Origin: Kluyvera intermedia
Lineage (GTDB): Bacteria; Pseudomonadota; Gammaproteobacteria; Enterobacterales; Enterobacteriaceae
Assembly (NCBI RefSeq): GCF_034424175.1
Contig: NZ_CP139986.1
Coordinates: 372,001-436,000, forward strand
Length of the DNA: 64,000 bases
Reading direction: 5' to 3'
Part shown: in pieces, positions 34,223 through 43,411 of the stretch
Numbering within the stretch: position 1 is the stretch's first letter
How the letters are laid out: every line of letters begins with the position of its first letter
The notes under the pieces: model-generated
The model's database searches: none
Seen by the model: only the letters and a program-made list of their open reading frames with translations
Told to the model about the DNA's origin: nothing
Made by a program: the position numbers and the translations under genes

Positions 34223-35518
34223 ATGGTTAGGCTAGAACACAACGATCCCTTAATGCTGGCTCGCCAGTTACCCATCAAATCTGTCGCCCTGATTCTGGCT
34301 GGCGGACGCGGCTCGCGACTGAAAGATCTGACCAATAAACGCGCCAAACCGGCCGTCCACTTTGGTGGCAAATTCCGTATTATTGACTTCGCGCTGTCGA
34401 ACTGCCTGAACTCCGGGATCCGCCGTATTGGCGTGATCACCCAGTATCAATCGCATACGCTGGTGCAGCATATCCAACGCGGATGGTCATTCTTTAGCGA
34501 AGAGATGAATGAATTTGTCGATCTGCTACCCGCTCAACAGCGTATGCACGGTGAAAACTGGTATCGCGGTACTGCGGATGCGGTAACCCAGAACCTTGAT
34601 ATTATTCGCCGCTACAAAGCGGAATATGTGGTTATCCTGGCAGGTGACCATATCTACAAACAAGATTACTCGCGCATGCTTATCGACCATGTCGAAAAAG
34701 GCGCGCGCTGCACCGTGGCGTGCATCCCTGTGCCCATTGAAGAGGCACCGGCGTTCGGCGTGATGGCGGTAGATGAGAATGAAAGGATCATCGACTTCAT
34801 CGAAAAGCCGACCAATCCGCCGGCGATGCCGGGTGATCCGACCAAATCTCTCGCCAGCATGGGTATCTATGTCTTTGATGCAGATTACCTTTATGAGTTG
34901 TTGGAGCAAGATGATAACGATGAAAACTCCAGCCACGATTTCGGCAAAGATTTAATTCCCAAAATTACCAAAGCTGGCGCGGCTTATGCACATCCTTTCC
35001 CACTGTCTTGCGTGCAGTCTGACCCGCAGTCTGAACCGTACTGGCGTGATGTGGGTACGCTGGAAGCTTACTGGAAAGCCAACCTCGACCTGGCATCTGT
35101 GACGCCTGAACTGGATATGTACGACCAGCACTGGCCGATCCGGACGCATATGGAATCACTGCCTCCGGCGAAGTTCGTTCAGGACCGCTCGGGCAGCCAT
35201 GGGATGACTCTGAACTCGCTGGTGTCTGGCGGCTGTATTATTTCCGGTTCCGTAGTAGTGCAGTCGGTGCTGTTCCCTCGGGTGCGCGTGAACTCATTCT
35301 GTAACATTGATTCGGCAGTCTTATTGCCAGACGTTTGGGTTGGGCGCTCCTCGCGTCTGCGCCGTTGCGTGATTGACCGTGCTTGTGTGATCCCTGAAGG
35401 GATGGTGATTGGTGAGGATGCGGAAGAAGATGCGCGTCGTTTCCACCGGTCGGAAGAGGGGATTGTGCTGGTGACGCGCGAAATGCTGCGTCAACTAGGG
35501 TACAAACAGGAGCGATGA
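34223..35518 (+). CDS. glgC: Glucose-1-phosphate adenylyltransferase GlgC
   Basis: Makes ADP-glucose from ATP and glucose-1-phosphate, the committed and allosterically controlled step of glycogen synthesis (activated by fructose-1,6-bisphosphate, inhibited by AMP in E. coli). It has 431 residues. The nucleotidyltransferase motif is LILAGGRGSRLKDLTNKRAKPAVHFGGKFRIIDF, which carries the activator-site Lys39 and catalytic Arg/Lys. A C-terminal left-handed beta-helix domain (SGSVVVQSVLFPRVRVNSFC) follows. Its stop overlaps glgA. Confidence 0.98.
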   Translation: MVRLEHNDPLMLARQLPIKSVALILAGGRGSRLKDLTNKRAKPAVHFGGKFRIIDFALSNCLNSGIRRIGVITQYQSHTLVQHIQRGWSFFSEEMNEFVDLLPAQQRMHGENWYRGTADAVTQNLDIIRRYKAEYVVILAGDHIYKQDYSRMLIDHVEKGARCTVACIPVPIEEAPAFGVMAVDENERIIDFIEKPTNPPAMPGDPTKSLASMGIYVFDADYLYELLEQDDNDENSSHDFGKDLIPKITKAGAAYAHPFPLSCVQSDPQSEPYWRDVGTLEAYWKANLDLASVTPELDMYDQHWPIRTHMESLPPAKFVQDRSGSHGMTLNSLVSGGCIISGSVVVQSVLFPRVRVNSFCNIDSAVLLPDVWVGRSSRLRRCVIDRACVIPEGMVIGEDAEEDARRFHRSEEGIVLVTREMLRQLGYKQER

Positions 35519-36951
35519 TGCAGGTCTTACACGTTTGTTCTGAGATGTTCCCGTTATTAAAAACGGGTGGCCTTGCGGATGTCATTGGCGCGCTACCGGC
35601 AGCACAAATTGCTGATGGGGTTGACGCCCGCGTATTGTTACCGGCGTTCCCCGACATTCGTCGTGGGATCCCGGATGCCAAAGTTGTCGCCCGTCGCGAC
35701 ACTTTCGCCGGGCACATGACGCTGTTATTCGGCCGCTTTAACGGCGTCGGTGTTTATCTGATTGATGCGCCGCATCTCTACGATCGCCCGGGGAGCCCGT
35801 ACCACGACGGCTACCAGAATGCCTACGCGGATAATGTGCTGCGCTTTGCGCTGCTGGGCTGGGTGGGCTGTGAAATGGCCTGTGGGCTGGATCCGTTCTG
35901 GCGCCCGGATGTCGTGCACGCGCACGACTGGCATGCAGGGCTTGCTCCGGCTTACCTGGCAGCGCGCGGTCGCCCGGCAAAATCGGTCTTTACCGTACAC
36001 AACCTGGCGTATCAGGGATTGTTCTACGGCCACCATATGAATGAAATCCAGCTACCTGGAGAGTTCTTCAATATGCATGGCCTGGAGTTCCACGGACAGA
36101 TCTCGTTTTTGAAAGCAGGGCTTTATTACGCCGATCATATCACCGCGGTTAGCCCAACCTACGCGCGGGAAATTACGGAACCACAGTTTGCGTATGGAAT
36201 GGAAGGTTTGCTGCGTCAGCGCCACCGTGAAGGGCGGCTGTCGGGGATCCTCAATGGTGTGGATGACACTATCTGGAGTCCTGAAAAAGATCTGCTACTG
36301 CCAGCGAGCTACAGCCGCGATACGTTAGAGTTGAAGGCAGAAAACAAACGCCAGCTCCAGGTGGCGATGGGACTGAAAGTCAGCGACACCGCGCCGCTGT
36401 TTGCTGTGGTCAGCCGCCTGACCAGCCAGAAAGGGCTGGATCTGGTACTGGAAGCGCTGCCGGGCCTGCTGGAGCAGGGCGGTCAATTGGCGCTGCTGGG
36501 TGCAGGCGACCCGGTATTGCAGCAAGGTTTTCTTGCCGCCGCTGCGGAACATCCGGGGCAGGTCGGGGTACAGATTGGCTACCACGAAGCGTTCTCGCAC
36601 CGAATTATTGGCGGCGCAGACGTTATCCTGGTGCCGAGTCGCTTTGAACCCTGCGGCTTAACGCAGCTTTATGGTCTGAAATACGGCACGCTGCCGCTGG
36701 TTCGCCGTACCGGTGGCCTGGCAGATACTGTTGCAGACAGTTCGCTGGAGAACCTGGCCGATGGCATTGCCAGCGGTTTTGTCTTCGAAGATAGCAACGC
36801 CTGGTCGCTGCTCAGGGCTATCCGACGTGCTTTCGTATTATGGTCTCGTCCTTCACTCTGGCGCTATGTTCAGCGTCAGGCGATGAATATGGATTTTAGC
36901 TGGCAGGTTGCCGCGCACTCTTATCGCGAGCTGTATCAACGCCTGGTCTAA
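35518..36951 (+). CDS. glgA: Glycogen synthase GlgA
   Basis: GT5 glycosyltransferase adding glucose from ADP-glucose to glycogen; 477 residues as in E. coli. The substrate loop KTGGLADV begins at K15. HDWHAGLAPAYLA is the N-domain block, and SRFEPCGLTQLYGLKYGTLPLVRRTGGLADTV is the C-domain donor site with its two Glu/Gly motifs. Of two consecutive ATGs (35515 and 35518) the second is chosen: AGGAG at 35508-35512 is 5 bases away and the product then matches E. coli. It overlaps the glgC stop by one base. Confidence 0.98.
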   Translation: MQVLHVCSEMFPLLKTGGLADVIGALPAAQIADGVDARVLLPAFPDIRRGIPDAKVVARRDTFAGHMTLLFGRFNGVGVYLIDAPHLYDRPGSPYHDGYQNAYADNVLRFALLGWVGCEMACGLDPFWRPDVVHAHDWHAGLAPAYLAARGRPAKSVFTVHNLAYQGLFYGHHMNEIQLPGEFFNMHGLEFHGQISFLKAGLYYADHITAVSPTYAREITEPQFAYGMEGLLRQRHREGRLSGILNGVDDTIWSPEKDLLLPASYSRDTLELKAENKRQLQVAMGLKVSDTAPLFAVVSRLTSQKGLDLVLEALPGLLEQGGQLALLGAGDPVLQQGFLAAAAEHPGQVGVQIGYHEAFSHRIIGGADVILVPSRFEPCGLTQLYGLKYGTLPLVRRTGGLADTVADSSLENLADGIASGFVFEDSNAWSLLRAIRRAFVLWSRPSLWRYVQRQAMNMDFSWQVAAHSYRELYQRLV

Positions 36952-36968
36952 CTACGGGGATCTGATTT

Positions 36969-39416
36969 ATGAATGCACCTTTTACCTATTCATCACCGAC
37001 CCTCAGCGTTGAGGCATTAAAACATTCCATTGCCTATAAGCTGATGTTCATCATCGGGAAAGATCCGGCTATCGCCAACAAACATGAGTGGCTGAACGCC
37101 ACCTTGTTTGCCGTTCGCGATCGTCTGGTCGAGCGTTGGCTGCGTTCGAACCGTGCCCAGCTTTCCCAGGAAACGCGACAGGTTTACTACCTGTCGATGG
37201 AATTTCTGATTGGCCGCACGCTTTCTAACGCGCTGTTATCCTTAGGGCTGTATGAGGATGTCAAAAACGCGCTGGAAGGGATGGGGCTCGATCTTGAAGA
37301 ACTGATTGATGAAGAGAATGACCCCGGTTTAGGCAACGGCGGTTTAGGCCGTCTGGCGGCTTGCTTCCTTGATTCACTAGCCACGCTGGCGCTGCCGGGC
37401 CGTGGGTACGGGATTCGCTACGATTATGGGATGTTCAAACAGAACATTGTCGATGGTCGTCAGAAAGAGTCACCTGACTACTGGCTGGAATACGGCAACC
37501 CGTGGGAGTTCCCGCGCCACAACACGCGCTATAAAGTTCGCTTTGGCGGACGTGTGCAGATGGAAGGCAAAGCCAGTCGCTGGCTAGAGACCGAAGAGAT
37601 CCTTGCGGTCGCCTACGATCAAATTATCCCCGGCTACGATACCGATGCCACCAACACGCTGCGTTTGTGGAATGCCCAGGCCAGTAGCGAAATCAACCTC
37701 GGTAAATTTAACCAGGGTGACTACTTCGCCGCCGTGGAAGATAAAAACCACTCGGAAAACGTGTCGCGCGTGCTTTACCCGGACGACTCCACCTATTCCG
37801 GGCGCGAGCTGCGTCTGCGTCAGGAATATTTCCTGGTGTCGGCGACGGTGCAGGATATTTTAAGCCGCCACTATATGCTGCATAAAACCTATGCCAACCT
37901 GGCGGATAAAATTGCCATCCACCTGAATGACACGCACCCGGTGCTGTCGATTCCTGAGTTGATGCGCCTGCTGATAGACGAGCATAAATTCAGCTGGGAT
38001 GACGCGTTCTCGGTGGCGTGTCAGGTCTTCTCCTACACCAACCACACGCTGATGAGCGAGGCGCTGGAAACCTGGCCGGTGGATATGCTGGGCAAAATCC
38101 TGCCGCGCCATCTGCAAATTATCTTTGAGATTAACGACTACTTCCTGAAGACCTTACAGGAACAGTACCCGAACGATACCGGGCTGTTGAGTCGCACCTC
38201 GATTATTGACGAATCCAACGGTCGCCGCGTGCGTATGGCCTGGCTGGCGGTGGTGGTCAGTAAGAAGGTGAACGGGGTTTCTGAGCTGCACTCAAATCTG
38301 ATGGTGCAGTCGCTGTTTGCTGACTTCGCCGCCATTTTCCCAATGCGTTTCACCAACGTCACTAACGGTGTGACGCCGCGTCGCTGGCTGGCGCTGGCAA
38401 ACCCGGCGCTCTCCGGCGTGCTTGATGAGAACATTGGCCAGACCTGGCGCTCTGACTTAAGCCAGCTTAAAGAGCTGGAACAGCATATTGATTATCCGAA
38501 AGTGAATCAGGCGGTGCAACACGCCAAGCTGGAAAACAAAAAACGTCTTGCGGCGTTAATTGCCCAGAATCTGGATGTGGTGGTGAACCCTAACGCCTTG
38601 TTTGATGTACAGATTAAGCGTATTCACGAGTACAAGCGCCAGCTGATGAATGTGCTGCACGTGATTGCTCGCTACAATCGGATCAAGGCTGACCCCGAGG
38701 CGAATTGGGTGCCGAGGGTGAATATTTTTGCCGGTAAAGCCGCATCGGCTTACTACATGGCGAAGCATATTATTCATCTGATAAACGATGTGGCGGATGT
38801 TATCAATAACGATCCGCAAATTGGCGACAAGCTCAAAGTGGTGTTCATCCCGAACTACAGCGTGAGTCTGGCGCAGGTGATCATTCCGGCAGCAGATCTT
38901 TCCGAGCAGATTTCATTGGCGGGGACGGAAGCTTCCGGCACCAGTAATATGAAGTTTGCGCTAAATGGTGCATTAACCATTGGCACGCTTGACGGGGCAA
39001 ACGTGGAGATGCAGGAACACGTGGGAGCGGAAAACTTCTTTATCTTTGGCAACACAGCTGAAGAGGTTGAGGCGTTGCGTCGTAAGGGCTACAGCCCACG
39101 TGACTACTATGAGCAGGATACCGAACTGCGTCAGGTACTCACGCAAATTGCCACCGGCGTCTTTAGCCCTGGTGAGCCGGGACGCTATCGCGACCTGGTC
39201 GATTCACTGATTAACTTCGGCGATCACTATCAGGTGCTGGCGGACTTCCGCAGCTATGTTGACTGTCAGGACAAGGTTGATGAGCTGTATCGTGAACCGG
39301 AACAGTGGACCACCAAAGCGATGCATAACATCGCCAATATGGGCTACTTCTCCTCCGACCGAACGATTCAGGAGTATGCCGAGAATATCTGGCATATTGA
39401 GCCGGTGAGGTTGTAA
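36969..39416 (+). CDS. glgP: Glycogen phosphorylase GlgP
   Basis: Releases glucose-1-phosphate from glycogen chain ends; 815 residues as in E. coli. The PLP lysine is K662 in SGTSNMKFALNG. Also visible are NGGLGRLAACFLDS, IHLNDTHPVLSIPELMR and TNVTNGVTPRRWL. It is the last gene of glgBXCAP, 17 bases after glgA. A paralogue, MalP, lies about 9 kb downstream. The two are readily told apart: GlgP shares the 815-residue glycogen-type length and this operon. Confidence 0.98.
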   Translation: MNAPFTYSSPTLSVEALKHSIAYKLMFIIGKDPAIANKHEWLNATLFAVRDRLVERWLRSNRAQLSQETRQVYYLSMEFLIGRTLSNALLSLGLYEDVKNALEGMGLDLEELIDEENDPGLGNGGLGRLAACFLDSLATLALPGRGYGIRYDYGMFKQNIVDGRQKESPDYWLEYGNPWEFPRHNTRYKVRFGGRVQMEGKASRWLETEEILAVAYDQIIPGYDTDATNTLRLWNAQASSEINLGKFNQGDYFAAVEDKNHSENVSRVLYPDDSTYSGRELRLRQEYFLVSATVQDILSRHYMLHKTYANLADKIAIHLNDTHPVLSIPELMRLLIDEHKFSWDDAFSVACQVFSYTNHTLMSEALETWPVDMLGKILPRHLQIIFEINDYFLKTLQEQYPNDTGLLSRTSIIDESNGRRVRMAWLAVVVSKKVNGVSELHSNLMVQSLFADFAAIFPMRFTNVTNGVTPRRWLALANPALSGVLDENIGQTWRSDLSQLKELEQHIDYPKVNQAVQHAKLENKKRLAALIAQNLDVVVNPNALFDVQIKRIHEYKRQLMNVLHVIARYNRIKADPEANWVPRVNIFAGKAASAYYMAKHIIHLINDVADVINNDPQIGDKLKVVFIPNYSVSLAQVIIPAADLSEQISLAGTEASGTSNMKFALNGALTIGTLDGANVEMQEHVGAENFFIFGNTAEEVEALRRKGYSPRDYYEQDTELRQVLTQIATGVFSPGEPGRYRDLVDSLINFGDHYQVLADFRSYVDCQDKVDELYREPEQWTTKAMHNIANMGYFSSDRTIQEYAENIWHIEPVRL

Positions 39417-39452
39417 AAAAAGAGACGGGGCCGATTGGCCCCGTTTCTTTTC
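39417..39452 (+). terminator. glgP terminator
   Basis: ACGGGGCC (39425-39432) pairs with GGCCCCGT (39437-39444) around GATT. The stem is preceded by A7 and followed by TTCTTTT. Confidence 0.85.
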
Positions 39453-39469
39453 CCAGCGTCGCATTCTGC

Positions 39470-39523
39470 TCGCCCGGCCTACATTTCGCACATTGTAGCC
39501 CGGCCAAGCGCAGCGCCGCCGGG
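39470..39523. repeat. REP element between glgP and glpD
   Basis: A truncated unit (CGCCCGGCCTAC near 39472-39483) and a full GTAGCCCGGCC...GCCGCCGGG unit (39495-39523), between convergent genes. Confidence 0.7.
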
Positions 39524-39560
39524 AAAGCACCGGGCGCACATGCTCGCCCAGCCATACCCC

Positions 39561-41069
39561 TTACGACGCCAACGACATCTCAGGCTTTCCCAGCGTTTTC
39601 ACCAGCCATTCGCTAATACGCGACTGCTGCTCAGCATTCAGCCACATTCCCTGCTTAGTTCGACGCCAGATTGCATCATCCAGGCGGCGAACCCATTCGT
39701 GCTCTACCAGGTAACGCAGCTCGGCTTCATAAAACTCATGACCGAAATCTTCGCCCAGCCCGGCAATATCACGCGCGTCACCGATAATCAGCTCGCTGTT
39801 GCTGCCGTAGGTGCGGGCATAATGACGCGCCAGTGATTCGCTGATAAATGGGTAACGACGACGCAGTTTGGCGGCGTAATCGTCACGGTCATTGCCAATC
39901 TCTCCGCCGGGTAATACCGCGCCTTTGGTCCATGCTGCGCCAATACCGTGATAGTACGGCGTCAGTTTTTCTAGCGCATGTTCCGCCAGTTTACGATAGG
40001 TGGTCAGCTTGCCGCCAAAGACTGACAGCAGCGGAGCTTTACCCTGATCATCATGAATATCCAGCGTGTAGTCGCGGGTGATGGCCTGCGGTGAGTCGGA
40101 TTCATCGTCACACAGCGGACGCACGCCGGAGTATGTCCAGACGATATCTTCGCGAGTCAGTTGCTTTTTAAAGTGGCCGTTGTAGACCTTCAGCAGATAG
40201 TTAATTTCGCTTTCATCGATCTCGACATTTTTGGGATCTCCCTGATATTCGACGTCGGTCGTGCCGATAATGGAAAACTCGTCCATCCATGGGATCACAA
40301 ACACGATGCGTTTATCTTCGTTTTGCAGGATGTAGGCCTGCTTTTGCGTATGCACGCGTGGCACCACGATATGGCTGCCCTTGATCAAGCGGATACCGTA
40401 CGGTGACGGCAACTGCATGCCGTCATCGAAGAACTGTTTGACCCATGGGCCGGTAGCATTAACCAAGCCACGCGCCTGCCAGCGGAAGGTTTCGCCGCTG
40501 TCGATATCTTCAGCTTCCACAATCCACAGGCCGTTTTCGCGTTTTGCGGAGATGGCGCGCGTGCGGGTTCGCACTTCACCGCCTTTTTTCACTACCATCT
40601 GGGCGTTAGCTAATACCAGGCGGGCATCATCAACCCAGCAGTCGGAATATTCGAAACCGCGCACGATTTCTGGTTTCAGTACGGAATCTGCGCCAAAGCG
40701 CACACCCTTCGATGCGGGCAGGCTGGTGCGTTTTCCCAGATGGTCGTACATAAACAGGCCGGTGCGAATCATCCAGGCCGGACGCAGATGCGGCTGGTGC
40801 GGCAGTCGAAAACGCATAGGAATGGCAATATGCGGGGCCATTTTCAGCAACACTTCGCGCTCGGCCAGCGCTTCGCTGACCAGGCGGAATTCGTAGTGTT
40901 CAAGGTAGCGCAGGCCGCCGTGGATAAGTTTGGAGCTGGCGCTGGAGGTGGCGCAGGCCAGATCTCTGGCTTCCAGCATCAGCACTGATAATCCGCGCCC
41001 TGCTGCATCCGCCGCAATGCCTGCACCGTTGATACCGCCACCTATCACAATCAGATCTTTGGTTTCCAT
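39561..41069 (-). CDS. glpD: Aerobic glycerol-3-phosphate dehydrogenase GlpD
   Basis: FAD-dependent, membrane-associated enzyme oxidising glycerol-3-phosphate to dihydroxyacetone phosphate and passing electrons to ubiquinone. It has 502 residues (E. coli 501). The dinucleotide-binding fold is DLIVIGGGINGAGIAADAAGRG, followed by SSASSKLIHGGLRYLEHYEF near the flavin. VFVIPWMDEFSIIGTTDVEY and YSGVRPLCDDESDSPQAITRDY belong to the substrate site. It is divergent from glpEGR and has GlpR operators in its promoter. Confidence 0.98.
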   Translation of the reverse strand: METKDLIVIGGGINGAGIAADAAGRGLSVLMLEARDLACATSSASSKLIHGGLRYLEHYEFRLVSEALAEREVLLKMAPHIAIPMRFRLPHQPHLRPAWMIRTGLFMYDHLGKRTSLPASKGVRFGADSVLKPEIVRGFEYSDCWVDDARLVLANAQMVVKKGGEVRTRTRAISAKRENGLWIVEAEDIDSGETFRWQARGLVNATGPWVKQFFDDGMQLPSPYGIRLIKGSHIVVPRVHTQKQAYILQNEDKRIVFVIPWMDEFSIIGTTDVEYQGDPKNVEIDESEINYLLKVYNGHFKKQLTREDIVWTYSGVRPLCDDESDSPQAITRDYTLDIHDDQGKAPLLSVFGGKLTTYRKLAEHALEKLTPYYHGIGAAWTKGAVLPGGEIGNDRDDYAAKLRRRYPFISESLARHYARTYGSNSELIIGDARDIAGLGEDFGHEFYEAELRYLVEHEWVRRLDDAIWRRTKQGMWLNAEQQSRISEWLVKTLGKPEMSLAS

Positions 41070-41085
41070 TATTGCTACCTCAGGG

Positions 41086-41124
41086 ACTTTCGTTATAGCT
41101 CATTAATGCTCGATAACGCTCATA
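41086..41124. promoter_or_regulatory. GlpR operators of glpD
   Basis: Two imperfect palindromes related to the GlpR consensus (ATGTTCGATAACGAACAT) lie side by side, ACTTTCGTTATAGCTCATT (41086-41104) and AATGCTCGATAACGCTCATA (41105-41124). They start 17 bases upstream of the glpD ATG on the minus strand. The glpE promoter must lie further right, in 41130-41270. Confidence 0.75.
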
Positions 41125-41270
41125 ATAGCAAGCAATCGCGCTTTTGGTAACATAGAAAAAACAATTTAGAGTGATGTGCATAACATATTGGCGTTTACGT
41201 GGCCTGAAGACGTACACTTGGCGGTAAAATATCGTCTGTAAGACACCTGCCATAACGATAAGAGAGCACC

Positions 41271-41600
41271 ATGGATCAGTTTGAATGTATTAACGTAGAA
41301 CAGGCGCATCAGAAGCTGCAGCAAAGCTCCGCGGTACTGGTGGATATTCGTGACCCGCAAAGCTATGCCGTTGGGCACACGCCGGGCGCGTTTCATCTGA
41401 CCAACGACACACTGGGTGCGTTTATGCGCGATAACGATTTTGAAACGCCAGTGATGGTGATGTGCTATCACGGCAACAGCAGTAAAGGTGCGGCACAGTA
41501 CCTGCTGCAACAGGGTTATGACCGGGTTTATAGCGTGGATGGAGGCTTTGATGCCTGGCATCGCCACTTCCCGGCTGAAGTTGAACACGCGACCTTTTAA
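41271..41600 (+). CDS. glpE: Thiosulfate sulfurtransferase GlpE
   Basis: Single-domain rhodanese of 109 residues (E. coli 108), transferring sulfane sulfur from thiosulfate to cyanide or dithiols in vitro. The active-site Cys is C65 in VMCYHGNSSKGAA, the six-residue loop typical of rhodaneses. VLVDIRDPQSYAVGHTPGAFHL is the N-terminal rhodanese motif. It is first in glpEGR, 127 bases before glpG. A small hairpin (ACCGCC/GGCGGT near 41627-41646) between them may reduce read-through. Confidence 0.96.
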   Translation: MDQFECINVEQAHQKLQQSSAVLVDIRDPQSYAVGHTPGAFHLTNDTLGAFMRDNDFETPVMVMCYHGNSSKGAAQYLLQQGYDRVYSVDGGFDAWHRHFPAEVEHATF

Positions 41601-41727
41601 CGCTGAGGCATCATCTTGCCCCTGAAACCGCCTCGTTGTGGGCGGTGTTTACGCGCTGATGCAACATATCCGTAAGGGTTTCAGTATATACTGTCCTCTT
41701 TTGTGTGGAATATGAGCGACCTGCTGT

Positions 41728-42558
41728 ATGTTGATGATCACCTCTTTTACTAACCCTCGCGTGGCTCAAGCCTTTGTGGATTACATGGCGACGCAGGGCG
41801 TTATTCTGACAATCCAGCAGCATGAGCGCAGCGATGTCTGGCTTTCTGACGCTTCGCAGGAGACGCGCGTTCGCGAAGAACTGGAACGTTTCCTCGCCAA
41901 TCCTGCCGACCCGCGCTATTTAGCCGCCAGCTGGCAATCCGGGCAGACCAACAGCGGTCTGCACTATCGTCGCTTTCCCTTCCTGGAAACCTTAAAAGCG
42001 GGCGCAGGCCCGGTGACGATAAGCGTGATGGCCGCGTGTATTCTGGTGTTTATCCTGATGAGCGTCATCGGCGATCAGCCGGTGATGTTGCTGCTGGCCT
42101 GGCCGTACGATGATTCTCTGAAATTTGAGGTCTGGCGCTACTTTACCCACGCTTTAATGCATTTCTCCTTCGTCCATATCCTCTTCAACCTGCTATGGTG
42201 GTGGTATCTCGGTGGCGCAGTAGAGAAGCGAATTGGCAGCGGTAAGCTGGTGGTCATCACGCTTATCAGTGCGTTACTCAGCGGCTTTATTCAGCACCAG
42301 TTCAGCGGCCCGTGGTTTGGCGGATTGTCCGGCGTCGTTTATGCATTAATGGGCTATGCCTGGCTTCGCGGCGAGCGTGACCCGCAAAGCGGCATCTTCC
42401 TGCCGCGTGGGCTGATTATCTTTTCGCTAATCTGGCTGGTGGCCGGATGGTTTGATGTATTAGGCATGTCGATTGCGAACGGCGCGCATGTCACCGGGCT
42501 GGTGATTGGTCTGGCAATGGCCTTCGTCGATACGCACAATGTGCGAAAACGAGCATAA
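41728..42558 (+). CDS. glpG: Rhomboid intramembrane serine protease GlpG
   Basis: Six-helix membrane protease of 276 residues, the E. coli length. The catalytic dyad is S201 in GGLSGVVYALMGY and H254 in NGAHVTGLVIGLAMAF. The L1-loop WRYFTHALMHFSFVHILFNLLWWWYLGG carries the conserved WR and the oxyanion-hole His150/Asn154 region. The N-terminal cytosolic domain (about 1-90) is intact. The physiological substrates are largely unknown. It is followed by glpR after 17 bases. Confidence 0.97.
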   Translation: MLMITSFTNPRVAQAFVDYMATQGVILTIQQHERSDVWLSDASQETRVREELERFLANPADPRYLAASWQSGQTNSGLHYRRFPFLETLKAGAGPVTISVMAACILVFILMSVIGDQPVMLLLAWPYDDSLKFEVWRYFTHALMHFSFVHILFNLLWWWYLGGAVEKRIGSGKLVVITLISALLSGFIQHQFSGPWFGGLSGVVYALMGYAWLRGERDPQSGIFLPRGLIIFSLIWLVAGWFDVLGMSIANGAHVTGLVIGLAMAFVDTHNVRKRA

Positions 42559-42575
42559 TTTTCCAGGGATTTATC

Positions 42576-43334
42576 ATGAAACAAACACAACGTCATGACG
42601 CGATAATCGAGCTGGTAAAACTGCAGGGTTATGTCAGCACGGAAGAGCTGGTGGAGCATTTCTCGGTGAGCCCGCAGACGATTCGTCGTGATTTGAACGA
42701 CCTTGCCGAACAGAAAAAAATTCTGCGCCATCACGGCGGCGCGGCGCTGCCGTCCAGCGCGGTGAATACTCCCTGGCACGATCGTAAGGCGACGCAGACT
42801 GCTGAGAAAGAACGCATCGCGCACAAGGTTGCCAGCCAGATCCCCAATGGCTCTGCGTTGTTTATTGATATCGGCACCACCCCTGAAGCCGTTGCACACG
42901 CATTACTCAATCACAGCGACCTGCGGATCGTCACCAATAACCTCAACGTGGCTAACACGCTGATGGTCAAAGAGGACTTCCGTATTATCCTCGCGGGTGG
43001 TGAACTGCGAAGCCGCGATGGCGGCATTATTGGCGAGGCCACGCTGGACTTTATTTCCCAGTTCCGCCTGGACTACGGCATTCTGGGGATCAGCGGTATT
43101 GATAGCGATGGTTCGCTGCTGGAGTTTGATTATCATGAAGTTCGTACCAAGCGGGCGATTATTGACAACTCCCGGCACGTTATCCTGGTGGTCGACCATT
43201 CGAAGTTTGGTCGTAATGCGATGGTGAACATGGGCAGCATTAGCATGGTTGATGCAGTCTATACCGACGTTTTACCACCGCCGGGCGTCATGCAGGTGAT
43301 TGCCGAAAACGAAGTGCAGCTGGAGCTGTGCTAA
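42576..43334 (+). CDS. glpR: Glycerol-3-phosphate regulon repressor GlpR
   Basis: DeoR-family repressor of 252 residues, intact, whereas the K-12 reference carries a frameshifted glpR. The N-terminal winged helix-turn-helix reads RHDAIIELVKLQGYVSTEELVEHFSVSPQTIRRDLNDLAEQ. The C-terminal sugar-phosphate sensor has IGTTPEAVAHALL and GIDSDGSLLEFDYHE. Glycerol-3-phosphate releases it from operators such as those at glpD. It is last in glpEGR, before a REP sequence. Confidence 0.97.
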   Translation: MKQTQRHDAIIELVKLQGYVSTEELVEHFSVSPQTIRRDLNDLAEQKKILRHHGGAALPSSAVNTPWHDRKATQTAEKERIAHKVASQIPNGSALFIDIGTTPEAVAHALLNHSDLRIVTNNLNVANTLMVKEDFRIILAGGELRSRDGGIIGEATLDFISQFRLDYGILGISGIDSDGSLLEFDYHEVRTKRAIIDNSRHVILVVDHSKFGRNAMVNMGSISMVDAVYTDVLPPPGVMQVIAENEVQLELC

Positions 43335-43336
43335 AC

Positions 43337-43406
43337 GTAGCCCGGACGAGGCGTGTTAATGCCGACTCCGGGGAATTCCCGGCGGCGCTACGCTTGGCCG
43401 GGCTAC
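43337..43406. repeat. REP pair between glpR and the symporter gene
   Basis: GTAGCCCGGACGAGGCG (43337 on) followed by CCCGGCGGCGCTACGCTTGG...GGGCTAC (to 43406). It lies between convergent stops. Confidence 0.75.
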
Positions 43407-43411
43407 CCTGT